Assembly (NCBI RefSeq): GCF_013249045.1
Contig: NZ_JABRWP010000002.1
Location: forward strand, 248,001 to 312,000
Source: Winogradskyella eckloniae
Lineage (GTDB): Bacteria > Bacteroidota > Bacteroidia > Flavobacteriales > Flavobacteriaceae
DNA: 64,000 bases
Direction: 5' to 3'
Shown: piece by piece, positions 22,553-31,257 of the stretch
How positions within the stretch are numbered: position 1 is the stretch's first letter
Layout: every line of letters starts with the position of its first letter
The notes under the pieces: model-generated
Seen by the model: only the letters and a program-made list of their open reading frames with translations
Databases searched by the model: none
What the model was told of the DNA's origin: nothing
Program-made: the position numbers and the translations under genes

Positions 22553-23599
22553 ATGAAAAGAAAAATAACATTAAAACAAATTGCAAGAGAGTTAGATGTG
22601 TCCATATCTACAGTGTCAAAAGCCTTAAAAAATAGTAAAGAAATTAGTGCAGATACCATTCAAAAGGTTCAGGCTTTTGCTAAACTTTATAATTACAGAC
22701 CTAATAATATTGCGTTAAGTCTAAAAAATAGAAAGACCAATACCATAGGGATAATTATTCCAGAAATAGTGCATCATTTTTTTTCAAAGGTAATTAGAGG
22801 TGTAGAGCTAGTAGCCAATAAAAGAGGTTATAATGTAATTATTGGGTTGTCTAATGAGTCATTTTCCAAAGAAGTTATCAATATGGAGATGCTCGCTAAT
22901 GGCAGTATAGATGGCTTTATACTGTCAATGTCTAAGGAAACGTTACTTCAACAAGACTACCATCACTACAATGAAACAATGAATCAAGGTATGCCAATTG
23001 TAATGTTTGATCGTGTGGTGTCTGAGATTAACTGTGACAAAGTAATTGTTGATGATTTTAACGGCGCGAAGAATGCTGTATTAAAACTAATATCAAATAA
23101 ATGTAAGCAGATTGCCTTGATTACTACAAGAGATTATGTAAGTGTAGGTAAATTAAGAACACAAGGGTATTTGGAGGCATTGCAAGAAAAAAATATTACA
23201 CCGCAAGCTGAATTAATCTTAAAAATGGATGATACTTTAGATTACGAAGTGCATTTAGAGAAATTGGAAGCGGAAATTGAGAAGCTATTTAAAGCACACA
23301 AAAATATAGATGGTGTATTTGCAGTAAATGAATTGTACGCTTTGTCTGCTATGAAAGTCGCAAAGAAAATGGGTTTAAATGTGCCGAATGATATACAAGT
23401 AATTGGTTTTACTGATGGTGTACTTTCTAAGCACTCAACACCTAGTTTAACTACTGTGAGTCAGCATGCTCAATTAATGGGAGAACGATCAGCAGACTTA
23501 TTAATTGATAAGATAGAAGCAGAATTTGAAGTAGAAGAAGAGCAGTTTCAAACCGTTGTAATTAATACCGAATTGGTAGAACGAGAATCTACCAAATAG
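22553..23599 (+). CDS. LacI-family transcriptional regulator
   Basis: This 348-residue protein has an N-terminal helix-turn-helix (ITLKQIARELDVSISTVSKALKNSKEIS, core ARELDVSISTVSKAL), a hinge helix with the minor-groove Leu (PNNIALSLKNRKT), and a periplasmic-binding-protein-like sensor domain (about 60-345: TIGIIIPEIVHHFF, DGFILSM, PIVMFDR, CDKVIVDDFNGA, PNDIQVIGFTDG, TTVSQHA). The effector is probably a maltodextrin or a phosphorylated sugar. It is divergent from susC and followed by the permease-GH65 operon, so it very likely regulates both. An operator matching LacI-family sites lies just upstream. Confidence 0.95.
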   Translation: MKRKITLKQIARELDVSISTVSKALKNSKEISADTIQKVQAFAKLYNYRPNNIALSLKNRKTNTIGIIIPEIVHHFFSKVIRGVELVANKRGYNVIIGLSNESFSKEVINMEMLANGSIDGFILSMSKETLLQQDYHHYNETMNQGMPIVMFDRVVSEINCDKVIVDDFNGAKNAVLKLISNKCKQIALITTRDYVSVGKLRTQGYLEALQEKNITPQAELILKMDDTLDYEVHLEKLEAEIEKLFKAHKNIDGVFAVNELYALSAMKVAKKMGLNVPNDIQVIGFTDGVLSKHSTPSLTTVSQHAQLMGERSADLLIDKIEAEFEVEEEQFQTVVINTELVERESTK

Positions 23600-23609
23600 A
23601 ATTTTATCC

Positions 23610-23638
23610 TTGTTATTTTAAAATCTTTTATATATTTG
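23610..23638 (+). promoter_or_regulatory. Promoter of maltodextrin catabolic operon
   Basis: TTG (23610-23612), an 18-nt spacer and TATATTTG (23631-23638) match -33/-7. The expected start near 23645 would give an 85-nt leader before the permease ATG at 23729. Confidence 0.7.
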
Positions 23639-23647
23639 CCCCATATT

Positions 23648-23726
23648 CAAAACTTATATTTTCACTTCTCTCATAAGTTTTGATAAGCATAGCTTGTCAG
23701 AATAGTATTAACTCTAATATACTATT
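23648..23726 (+). promoter_or_regulatory. Three-hairpin 5' leader of permease mRNA
   Basis: Hairpin 1: CAAAACTTAT (23648-23657) with ATAAGTTTTG (23673-23682), 10 perfect pairs, 15-nt loop. Hairpin 2: GATAAGC (23682-23688) with GCTTGTC (23692-23698), 7 pairs including one G-U, 3-nt loop. Hairpin 3: AATAGTAT (23701-23708) with ATACTATT (23719-23726), 8 perfect pairs, ending 2 nt before the ATG. Together they fill nearly the whole leader. The last one would block ribosome access when folded. No known riboswitch class was recognised. Confidence 0.55.
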
Positions 23727-23728
23727 TC

Positions 23729-25099
23729 ATGAAAAAGCGCATTCTCGGATTTTGGGAAATTTGGAACATGAGTTTCGGGTTTTTAGGAATTCAATTTGGT
23801 TTTGCTTTACAAGGTGGCTTTATGTCACGTATTTTTCAAACGCTTGGTGCAGATAAGCATGATATTCCACTGTTGTGGATTGCGGCGCCTTTAACAGGTT
23901 TACTTGTGCAACCAATTATTGGTTATATGAGTGATAGAACATGGCACTCTCGTTTTGGAAGACGTCGTCCGTACTTTCTTATTGGAGCTGTTTTAAGCTC
24001 TATAGCTTTGTTTTTTGTACCCTATTCACCGGCTTTATGGGTTGCTGCAGGTTTTCTGTGGATTTTAGATGCATCTATCAATGTATCTATGGAACCCTTT
24101 AGAGCATTGGTGGCAGATAAGTTAGATGAGTCTCAGAGAACTTACGGTTTTGTGATGCAAACTCTAATTATTGGTATAGGTACATGGATAGCCAGTAATC
24201 TCCCTTGGTTAGTTTCAAAAATGGGCGTTAGCGATTCTGCTGGTCCTGGTATTGTCACAGATTCAGTAAAAGTGGCATTCGCAATTGGCGCCTTTGTATT
24301 TTTAATCAGTATACTCTATACGGTTTTTACAACTACAGAATATCCACCAGAGGATATGGAGGCTTTTGAAAGAGAAAAAGCACAAAAAAGCAGGTTTGTT
24401 TCTGATATTGTTAACAATATAGGAAACATGCCAACGACCATGAAGAAGTTAGGAGTAATTCAATTTTTTAGTTGGTTTGCCTTTTTTACAATGTGGAGCA
24501 TGGCAAATCCTGCTTTAACAGAGCATGTGTACAAAATGCCTGCGCCAATAGAATCAAATTTTGATATGACTAAGGTAGCAGATCAAGACGCCTTTAAAAT
24601 TCAAAATACGGCATTTCAAAAAGCATCTAATTCGGTCGGATCTGCTATGGGTGTATACGGTTTGTCATCTATGGCTTTTGCTTTATTATTAGTATTTTAC
24701 ACGTCTAAAAGAAACATTAATAGAAAATATGTTCATATGTTATCGCTAATCATTGGAGGAGCAGGTTTTTTATTAATGATAGTTGTGTCTCCAGAGCAAC
24801 TTAAATATTGTTTCATATTAATAGGTATTGCTTGGGGAAGTATTTTGTCCATGCCTTACGCTATGCTTTCGAGTTCAGTTGACCCAAAGAAAATGGGCAT
24901 GTTTATGGGGATTTTTAATATGTTTATTGTGATTCCGCAAATTATTGCAGCCTTAGGAGGTATTAATGTGATTTCAGGACTTTTAGGAGAAGAAGCAATT
25001 CATGCTATGACTATAGCAGGACTAAGTTTAATTATCGCTGGCTTATGTAATTTTTTAATTACAGAGAAAGCCGCAATTTCATATCAACCTACAGAATAA
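23729..25099 (+). CDS. SLC45/GPH-like maltose/sugar MFS permease
   Basis: This 456-residue protein has about twelve spans. It opens FWEIWNMSFGFLGIQFGFALQ, whose core WNMSFGFLGIQFGFAL is the SLC45-like signature, followed by the loop GYMSDRTWHSRFGRRRPY (the conserved D-R...GRRRP between spans 2 and 3) and DASINVSMEPFRALVAD. Relatives in Bacteroidetes maltodextrin loci import maltose or sucrose with protons. It is first in the catabolic operon, directly upstream of pgmB (8 bp) and GH65, which supports maltose as substrate. It would act in the inner membrane after periplasmic trimming of imported oligosaccharides. Confidence 0.92.
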   Translation: MKKRILGFWEIWNMSFGFLGIQFGFALQGGFMSRIFQTLGADKHDIPLLWIAAPLTGLLVQPIIGYMSDRTWHSRFGRRRPYFLIGAVLSSIALFFVPYSPALWVAAGFLWILDASINVSMEPFRALVADKLDESQRTYGFVMQTLIIGIGTWIASNLPWLVSKMGVSDSAGPGIVTDSVKVAFAIGAFVFLISILYTVFTTTEYPPEDMEAFEREKAQKSRFVSDIVNNIGNMPTTMKKLGVIQFFSWFAFFTMWSMANPALTEHVYKMPAPIESNFDMTKVADQDAFKIQNTAFQKASNSVGSAMGVYGLSSMAFALLLVFYTSKRNINRKYVHMLSLIIGGAGFLLMIVVSPEQLKYCFILIGIAWGSILSMPYAMLSSSVDPKKMGMFMGIFNMFIVIPQIIAALGGINVISGLLGEEAIHAMTIAGLSLIIAGLCNFLITEKAAISYQPTE

Positions 25100-25107
25100 A
25101 ATAAAAA

Positions 25108-25764
25108 ATGAATAAAAAAGGATTCATATTTGATTTAGATGGTGTTATCGTAGATACCGCAAAATATCATTTTTTGGCTTGGCAAAGATTAGCTAAAGGC
25201 TTAGATATTGATTTTACAGAAGAGGAAAATGAACAGCTAAAAGGAGTCAGCCGTGTTCGCTCGTTAGAAAAAATATTAGCTTGGGGAAATAAAACCATTT
25301 CTCAAGATTTATTTAATGATCTCATGGGCAAAAAGAACGAAGAATATCTAGGGTTTATCGCAGACATGGATACTGATGAAATTTTACCAGATGTGCCGAG
25401 AGTATTAAATGTGCTAAAAGAAAAACATCAACCAATAGCATTAGGCTCTGCAAGTAAAAATGCCAGAACAATATTAGAGCGCGTACATCTAATTTCAGAT
25501 TTCAATGCTATTGTAGATGGAAATGATGTTTCTAAAGCAAAACCAGATCCTGAAGTGTTCTTAATAGCAGCAAAAGAAATTAATGTTCAACCAGAAGATT
25601 GTATTGTATTTGAAGATTCTGTAGCAGGAGTTACAGCGGCTAATACAGCGAATATGATTTCAATTGGTATAGGTAGTAAAGATGTTTTAGGGCATGCAAA
25701 CTATGTATTCAAAGATTTTACAGAAATAACAGACGACTTTATTAAATCCTTAATAGAAAATTAA
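25108..25764 (+). CDS. pgmB: Beta-phosphoglucomutase
   Basis: This 218-residue HAD-superfamily enzyme converts beta-glucose-1-phosphate to glucose-6-phosphate. Motif I is FDLDGVIVD with nucleophile D9 and acid/base D11; the cap region carries LKGVSRVRSLEKIL, typical of beta-PGM; motif II is LGSASKNA; the lysine motif is SKAKPDPEVF; motif III is VFEDSVAGV. It sits between the permease and the GH65 phosphorylase, whose product is its substrate, so the pathway assignment is strong. Confidence 0.95.
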   Translation: MNKKGFIFDLDGVIVDTAKYHFLAWQRLAKGLDIDFTEEENEQLKGVSRVRSLEKILAWGNKTISQDLFNDLMGKKNEEYLGFIADMDTDEILPDVPRVLNVLKEKHQPIALGSASKNARTILERVHLISDFNAIVDGNDVSKAKPDPEVFLIAAKEINVQPEDCIVFEDSVAGVTAANTANMISIGIGSKDVLGHANYVFKDFTEITDDFIKSLIEN

Positions 25765-25811
25765 ATTAAAAAGTAATTGACTTACTAATTTGAATTAATA
25801 ACAAAAGACAA

Positions 25812-28118
25812 ATGAACCTAGATTATATTATACCTAACAATTGGTCAATCATAGAAGAAGGCTTCAATCCAGAACAAGTAAAAGCATCCGAGAGTTTATT
25901 TAGCATTGGTAATGGTGCTATGGGACAACGTGCTAATTTTGAAGAAAAATACTCAGGCCCTACCTTTCAAGGTAGTTATATAGCAGGTGTATATTACCCA
26001 GATAAAACTCGAGTTGGTTGGTGGAAAAATGGATATCCAGAGTATTTTGCAAAAGTGTTGAACGCTCCAAATTGGATCGGCATCAACGTCGTTGTAAATG
26101 AAGAACAATTGGATTTGTTTGCTTGTAAAACGGTTAAAAACTTTAGACGCGAATTAAACATGAAAGAAGGTTGGTTGTCTAGAAGTTTTGTAGCAACCCT
26201 TCAAAATGACATTGAAGTAGAAGTTAAATCGACAAGGTTTTTAAGCTTAGATTTAGATGAAGTAGGTGCTATTAACTATGAAATTACGCCACTAAATTCT
26301 AAGGCCGAAATTACTTTTGAACCCTATTTAGATTCTGGTATTACTAATGAAGATACCAATTGGGATGATAAGTTTTGGGATACCTTAAAGGTAAGTCATG
26401 AAAATAACCAAGCCTTTATACAAGCAAAAACCATGAAAACAGATTTTTACACCTGTACGTTTATGGAATCTCAAGTGTTTATTGATGGTAAATCTGTGCT
26501 AGTTGAACCTAATTTTACTGCAGATGCTAATGTAGCGTCATTTAGCTATGCCTATCAGGTTAAACAAGGTGAGACCTATGCTATACATAAGTTTGGTGGT
26601 TATACAGTAGATCGCGATCATCATAAAAATGAACTCGTAACTGCAGCCAAATTATCATTGAGCAAAGCTAAAACCGCTGGTTTTTCTAATCTATTAAAGG
26701 ACCAAAAGGATGCTTGGGCAAAAATTTGGGAAATGGCAGATATCACAATAGAAGGTGATGTCAAGGCACAACAAGGTATACGTTTTAATATTTTTCACCT
26801 TAATCAAACTTATTTAGGAACAGATGAAACTCTAAATATAGGTCCAAAAGGATTTACAGGCGAAAAATATGGCGGTAGTACATACTGGGATACTGAAGCT
26901 TATTGTATTCCATTTTATATGGCAACCAAAGATCAAAGTGTTGCAAGAAAATTATTAGCCTATAGGTATAATCATTTACAAAAAGCAATAGAAAATGCGG
27001 AAAAATTAGGCTTTTCAAACGGAGCTGCATTATACCCAATGGTTACCATGAATGGTGAAGAATGCCATAATGAATGGGAAATAACTTTTGAAGAAATCCA
27101 TAGAAATGGTGCTATTGCATTTGCAATATTTAATTACTACAGATATACAGGTGATTTTAGTTATATCCCAGAAATGGGTCTTGAGGTTTTAATTGGTATA
27201 GCACGTTTTTGGCACCAAAGAGCTAACTTTTCTACGCAAAAAAACAAGTATGTTATCTTAGGCGTTACAGGGCCAAATGAATACGAAAATAACGTTAATA
27301 ATAATTGGTATACGAACTATATAGCAAAATGGTGTATAGATTATACAATAGAAACGTTAGAAAAAGTAAAAGAAGGTTACCCTGACGATTATCAAAGAAT
27401 CACAGGAAAAACAAAAATTTCGCACGAGGAGTTGTCACATTGGAAAAAGGTGGCAGACCAGATGTATTTTCCTTATTGTGAAGACAAAAATATATACCTA
27501 CAACAAGATAACTTTCTAGATAAAGAGTTAACTACAGTTGCAGATTTAGATAGATCACAGCGACCAATAAATCAAAAATGGTCATGGGATAGAATATTAC
27601 GTTCCCCATATATAAAACAGGCCGATTTACTTCAAGGTATGTACTTTTTTGAAGATCAATTTACAACCGAAGAACTAGAACGTCACTTTGATTTTTACGA
27701 ACCATTTACGGTACATGAAAGTTCATTGTCGCCTTGTGTTCATAGTATACAAGCGGCAAAGTTAGACAGAATGGAGCAGGCGTACACGTTTTATTTAAGA
27801 ACATCTCGATTAGATTTAGATGATTACAATCACGAAGTACATGAAGGCTTACATATTACCTCTATGGCAGGTACATGGATGAGTATTGTAGAAGGATTTG
27901 GTGGTATGCGTGTAAAAAATGACACATTATCTTTTGAGCCAAAAATTCCAGAACAATGGGAAGGCTATTCGTTTAAAGTTAATTTTAGACATCAAATTAT
28001 TACTGTGAGTGTTAATCAGAACGAAACGCAATTTAAATTGGAAGGCGATAAAGATTTAACCATTTACGTCGATGGCAAATCGATTACGATTACGCCTAAT
28101 CATATGGTTACAGTTTAA
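25812..28118 (+). CDS. GH65 maltose phosphorylase
   Basis: This 768-residue enzyme phosphorolyses maltose to glucose and beta-glucose-1-phosphate. The N-terminal beta-sandwich (about 1-270) begins with SLFSIGNGAMGQRANFEE (core SIGNGAMGQRANFEE). The alpha/alpha-barrel carries YGGSTYWDTEAYCIPFY (substrate site), NGEECHNEWEITFEE with the catalytic Glu in the CHNEWE motif (E421), TGPNEYENNVNNNWYTN, and the late DYNHEVHEGLHITSMAGTW phosphate-binding region (core HITSMAGTW). No signal peptide is present, so it is cytosolic. With pgmB upstream, maltose is more likely than kojibiose or trehalose, but substrate specificity within GH65 is not certain from sequence. Confidence 0.92.
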   Translation: MNLDYIIPNNWSIIEEGFNPEQVKASESLFSIGNGAMGQRANFEEKYSGPTFQGSYIAGVYYPDKTRVGWWKNGYPEYFAKVLNAPNWIGINVVVNEEQLDLFACKTVKNFRRELNMKEGWLSRSFVATLQNDIEVEVKSTRFLSLDLDEVGAINYEITPLNSKAEITFEPYLDSGITNEDTNWDDKFWDTLKVSHENNQAFIQAKTMKTDFYTCTFMESQVFIDGKSVLVEPNFTADANVASFSYAYQVKQGETYAIHKFGGYTVDRDHHKNELVTAAKLSLSKAKTAGFSNLLKDQKDAWAKIWEMADITIEGDVKAQQGIRFNIFHLNQTYLGTDETLNIGPKGFTGEKYGGSTYWDTEAYCIPFYMATKDQSVARKLLAYRYNHLQKAIENAEKLGFSNGAALYPMVTMNGEECHNEWEITFEEIHRNGAIAFAIFNYYRYTGDFSYIPEMGLEVLIGIARFWHQRANFSTQKNKYVILGVTGPNEYENNVNNNWYTNYIAKWCIDYTIETLEKVKEGYPDDYQRITGKTKISHEELSHWKKVADQMYFPYCEDKNIYLQQDNFLDKELTTVADLDRSQRPINQKWSWDRILRSPYIKQADLLQGMYFFEDQFTTEELERHFDFYEPFTVHESSLSPCVHSIQAAKLDRMEQAYTFYLRTSRLDLDDYNHEVHEGLHITSMAGTWMSIVEGFGGMRVKNDTLSFEPKIPEQWEGYSFKVNFRHQIITVSVNQNETQFKLEGDKDLTIYVDGKSITITPNHMVTV

Positions 28119-28177
28119 TTTATTAAAAGTAATGGATGGTTACTGTTACTGAAATTTGTTGTTTGGATATAAATAAT

Positions 28178-28206
28178 GACCTAGTGGCTCATAACGCCAC
28201 AAGGTC
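28178..28206 (+). promoter_or_regulatory. Intercistronic hairpin upstream of GH13 neopullulanase gene
   Basis: GACCT-A-GTGGC (28178-28188) pairs with GCCAC-A-AGGTC (28196-28206): ten base pairs around one A/A mismatch, 7-nt loop. It ends 15 nt before the ATG at 28222. No T-run follows, so it is a processing, stability or translation element rather than a terminator. Confidence 0.5.
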
Positions 28207-28221
28207 TTAACCCTATAAATC

Positions 28222-30165
28222 ATGAGAACGTTAAAACTATTTTTTACAGCACTATTAGTTGTTACTGTGTTTTCGTGTAAGAAAACCACCTCAGAGGAAA
28301 ACGTGGTTTCAGAACCAGTAACAGAAATTCATAATGCTATTGAAAGAGTGGAGCCGCCACATTGGTGGGTGGGTTTTAAAAATCAAAATTTACAACTGTT
28401 AGTAAAGCATCCCAACATCGGGAAAGCAATAGCAAAAATTAATTATGTTGGTGTTAACTTAGTGGAAACACATAAAGCAGATAGTCCTAATTATCTGTTT
28501 TTAGATTTAGAGATATCTGAAGCAGCAAAAGCAGGAAAATTCAATATTAAATTTCAGTTAGAAGATCAATCTGAATTGATTCAAACTTATGAGTTAAAAT
28601 CTAGAGAGAAATCCGCAGAAGATTATATAGGTTTTAATAGTTCAGATGCCATATATTTAATTACTCCAGACCGTTTTGTTAATGGTAATCCAGAAAATGA
28701 TCAAGTAAAAGGTTTATTGCAACAAGGCGTAGACAGAGCTGATGGATATGCAAGACATGGTGGTGATATACAAGGGATAATAGATCATTTAGATTATATA
28801 GAGGATTTAGGTTTTACAACGGTTTGGCCTTGTCCTATGCTTATTAATGATATGCCAAATGGGTCTTATCATGGTTATGCCATGACAGACTTTTATAAAG
28901 TAGATCCGAGATTTGGTACCTTAACAAGGTATAGAGACTTAGCCGATAGTTTAAGACAACGCAATATGAAACTCATCATGGATCAGGTTGCAAATCACTG
29001 TGGTTTGCAGCATTGGTGGATGAAGGATTTACCGTTTAAAGATTGGGTGAATTATCAGAAACATTACGAGGATAATATAGATCATTGGGATTGGAAAGTG
29101 ACCAAAACTTCAAGCCACAGACGCACTACAAACCAAGATCCTTACGCTTCAAAATTAGATGCCAAAGCAATGACCGATGGTTGGTTTGTGGCAAGTATGC
29201 CAGATTTAAACCAAAGAAATCCGTTTATGGCAAACTATATTATTCAGAATAGTATTTGGTGGATAGAAACTCTAGGGCTAGCTGGTATTCGTCAAGATAC
29301 CTACCCTTATCCAGATAAATTATTTATGAGCAATTGGGCTGGTGCTATTATGAAAGAATATCCTAATTTTTCTATAGTTGGTGAAGAGTGGAGTTACAAC
29401 CCATTATTAATAGGATATTGGCAAGATGGACAACGCAATAACGATGCTTACGATTCAAATTTAAAGTCTACCATGGACTTCGCAATGCAAAAGTATATTG
29501 TTGAAGCTTTAAATGAAGATGAAACTTGGGATAAAGGTCTTGTTAAAATGTATGAAGGGTTAGCTAATGATTTTGCTTATGCTGCACCTAAAGATATTAT
29601 GGTGTTTGGAGATAATCATGATATGAGTCGCATATTTACGCAATTAAAAGGTAACGTGGTTCATACAAAAATGGCTTTGAGTTATTTATTAATGTTGCCA
29701 AGAATTCCTCAGATTTATTATGGTACTGAAATCCTAATGGACGATTTTGATAAACCTGGAGACCATGGCTTAATCCGAACCGATTTTCCAGGAGGTTGGG
29801 AAGGTGATTTGGTAAATGCATTTACAGGTGAAGGTTTAACAGAGACGCAAAAAGAGATGCAGTCTTATTTATCTAAAGTATTAAATTATAGAAAAACAAG
29901 TGAGGCTATTCATCATGGTAAAACATTGCATTTTGCACCTAACAATAGTATTTATATATTAGCGAGAATAATTGATAATGAGGTGGTTGTGCATGTTATT
30001 AATAAAAATGAAGATGCTGTGGAGTTAGATTTGTCTAGATTTAAAGAGTTAGATTTAGTTGGCAAAACCCTAACCAATATTATTACGAATGAAACATTAA
30101 TTTGGAATTCTACTTTAATGTTACAATCAAAGGGAAGTTTAATTTTAACTACAAAAGCGTTATAA
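28222..30165 (+). CDS. GH13 neopullulanase/cyclomaltodextrinase-like lipoprotein
   Basis: A lipoprotein signal ends at Cys19 (VVTVFSC). Residues 40-125 form the cyclomaltodextrinase N-terminal beta domain (PPHWWVGFKNQNLQLLV, core HWWVGFKNQNLQL). The GH13 barrel (about 140-560) has DQVANH in region I, GIRQD with nucleophile D359, VGEEW with acid E388, and DNHD (464-467). A C-terminal beta domain completes it. The layout matches SusA-type periplasmic neopullulanase, which cuts imported oligosaccharides or cyclodextrins. It lies 103 bp after GH65 and opens the second half of the operon. Confidence 0.92.
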   Translation: MRTLKLFFTALLVVTVFSCKKTTSEENVVSEPVTEIHNAIERVEPPHWWVGFKNQNLQLLVKHPNIGKAIAKINYVGVNLVETHKADSPNYLFLDLEISEAAKAGKFNIKFQLEDQSELIQTYELKSREKSAEDYIGFNSSDAIYLITPDRFVNGNPENDQVKGLLQQGVDRADGYARHGGDIQGIIDHLDYIEDLGFTTVWPCPMLINDMPNGSYHGYAMTDFYKVDPRFGTLTRYRDLADSLRQRNMKLIMDQVANHCGLQHWWMKDLPFKDWVNYQKHYEDNIDHWDWKVTKTSSHRRTTNQDPYASKLDAKAMTDGWFVASMPDLNQRNPFMANYIIQNSIWWIETLGLAGIRQDTYPYPDKLFMSNWAGAIMKEYPNFSIVGEEWSYNPLLIGYWQDGQRNNDAYDSNLKSTMDFAMQKYIVEALNEDETWDKGLVKMYEGLANDFAYAAPKDIMVFGDNHDMSRIFTQLKGNVVHTKMALSYLLMLPRIPQIYYGTEILMDDFDKPGDHGLIRTDFPGGWEGDLVNAFTGEGLTETQKEMQSYLSKVLNYRKTSEAIHHGKTLHFAPNNSIYILARIIDNEVVVHVINKNEDAVELDLSRFKELDLVGKTLTNIITNETLIWNSTLMLQSKGSLILTTKAL

Positions 30166-30166
30166 T

Positions 30167-31150
30167 ATGAGACGTATGTTATTAGTGTTATGTATGAGTT
30201 TAATTTTGACGTCTTGTAAAGATGAATCGAAGTCAGAAGCTGTAATTACCACCCAAACCGAAACCGATGCTAATACGCCTCAATTATACTTTCAGCATTT
30301 AAAAAATGTTTCACTTTATAAAGGTGAAATTCATAGAATAGAAAATTTCCCGTCAAGTTATATAACACCAAGATCCGTGGATGTATGGTTGCCAGAAAGT
30401 TACGTGGAGAGCAAAAAATACAATGTGTTATATATGCATGATGGTCAAATGTTATTTGATGCTTTAACAACGTGGAACAAGCAAGAATGGAATGTAGATG
30501 AATGGGCGAGCCAATTAATGGCAGAAGGAAAGACTCAAGATTTTATCGTTGTAGCTGTTCATAATATAGCGAAACTACGCTGGCAAGATTTATTTCCTCA
30601 AAAGGCATTTAATTATATACATGAAACAACAAAAGATAGCTTAAGAGATCTATCTGGCTCAAAGGATTTTAAACTTAATGGTGATAATTATTTAAACTTT
30701 ATTGTTAAAGAGCTGAAGCCAAAAATAGAAGCCACCTATGCTGTGAGTTCCGCTAAGGAAAACACATTTGTAATGGGCTCTAGCATGGGAGGATTAATGT
30801 CTATGTATGCCATTTCTGAATACCCTGAAGTTTTTGGTGGAGCAGCTTGTTTGTCTACGCATTGGCCAGGTGCTATGCCAATAGAACATAACCCATATCC
30901 ATCGGCAATCTTTCAATATATGGAAGCCAATTTACCCAATGCAGGCGAACATCGATTGTATTTTGATTATGGCAATGAAACTTTAGATCAACATTATCCG
31001 CAATATGCGCCAAGAGTGAATGAGATTTTAAAAGCTAAAGGCTATAGTGAAACCGATTCTAAAAATTTATTTTTTGAAGGCACTAATCATTCTGAAAATG
31101 CTTGGAATCAACGGTTAGACCAACCCTTAATTTTTTTGTTGGGAAAATAG
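30167..31150 (+). CDS. Alpha/beta-hydrolase esterase lipoprotein (esterase D/enterochelin esterase-like)
   Basis: A lipoprotein signal ends at Cys17 (SLILTSC). The mature part has the esterase D/CE1-like fold: VDVWLPESY, VLYMHDGQMLF (oxyanion-strand motif), FIVVAVHNI, the nucleophile elbow VMGSSMGGLMSMY (GxSxG), and a late Asp (YFDYGNETLD) and His (GTNHSENAW). The stop-to-start gap to the preceding amylase is 1 bp, so they are translationally linked. Its presence in an alpha-glucan operon suggests removal of an ester substituent or a glucan-acyl group, but the substrate is unknown. Confidence 0.87.
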   Translation: MRRMLLVLCMSLILTSCKDESKSEAVITTQTETDANTPQLYFQHLKNVSLYKGEIHRIENFPSSYITPRSVDVWLPESYVESKKYNVLYMHDGQMLFDALTTWNKQEWNVDEWASQLMAEGKTQDFIVVAVHNIAKLRWQDLFPQKAFNYIHETTKDSLRDLSGSKDFKLNGDNYLNFIVKELKPKIEATYAVSSAKENTFVMGSSMGGLMSMYAISEYPEVFGGAACLSTHWPGAMPIEHNPYPSAIFQYMEANLPNAGEHRLYFDYGNETLDQHYPQYAPRVNEILKAKGYSETDSKNLFFEGTNHSENAWNQRLDQPLIFLLGK

Positions 31151-31173
31151 AGACATAATCATAATGCATAGAC

Positions 31174-31244
31174 CTAAAAGCGTTTTAGAATATAGAAGGT
31201 CTGTTACCTAGTTTATTTATTAGGTTTTAATAACCTAATAAATA
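31174..31244 (+). promoter_or_regulatory. Structured leader upstream of GH31 gene
   Basis: CTAAAA-GCG-TTTTAG (31174-31188) forms a 6-bp hairpin that competes with an outer AGACCT/AGGTCT pairing (31170-31175 with 31197-31202). A second hairpin, TATTTATTAGGTT (31214-31226) with AACCTAATAAATA (31232-31244), has 13 perfect pairs and ends 13 nt before the ATG. No T-run follows. Confidence 0.5.
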
Positions 31245-31257
31245 TAAACCTTAAACT

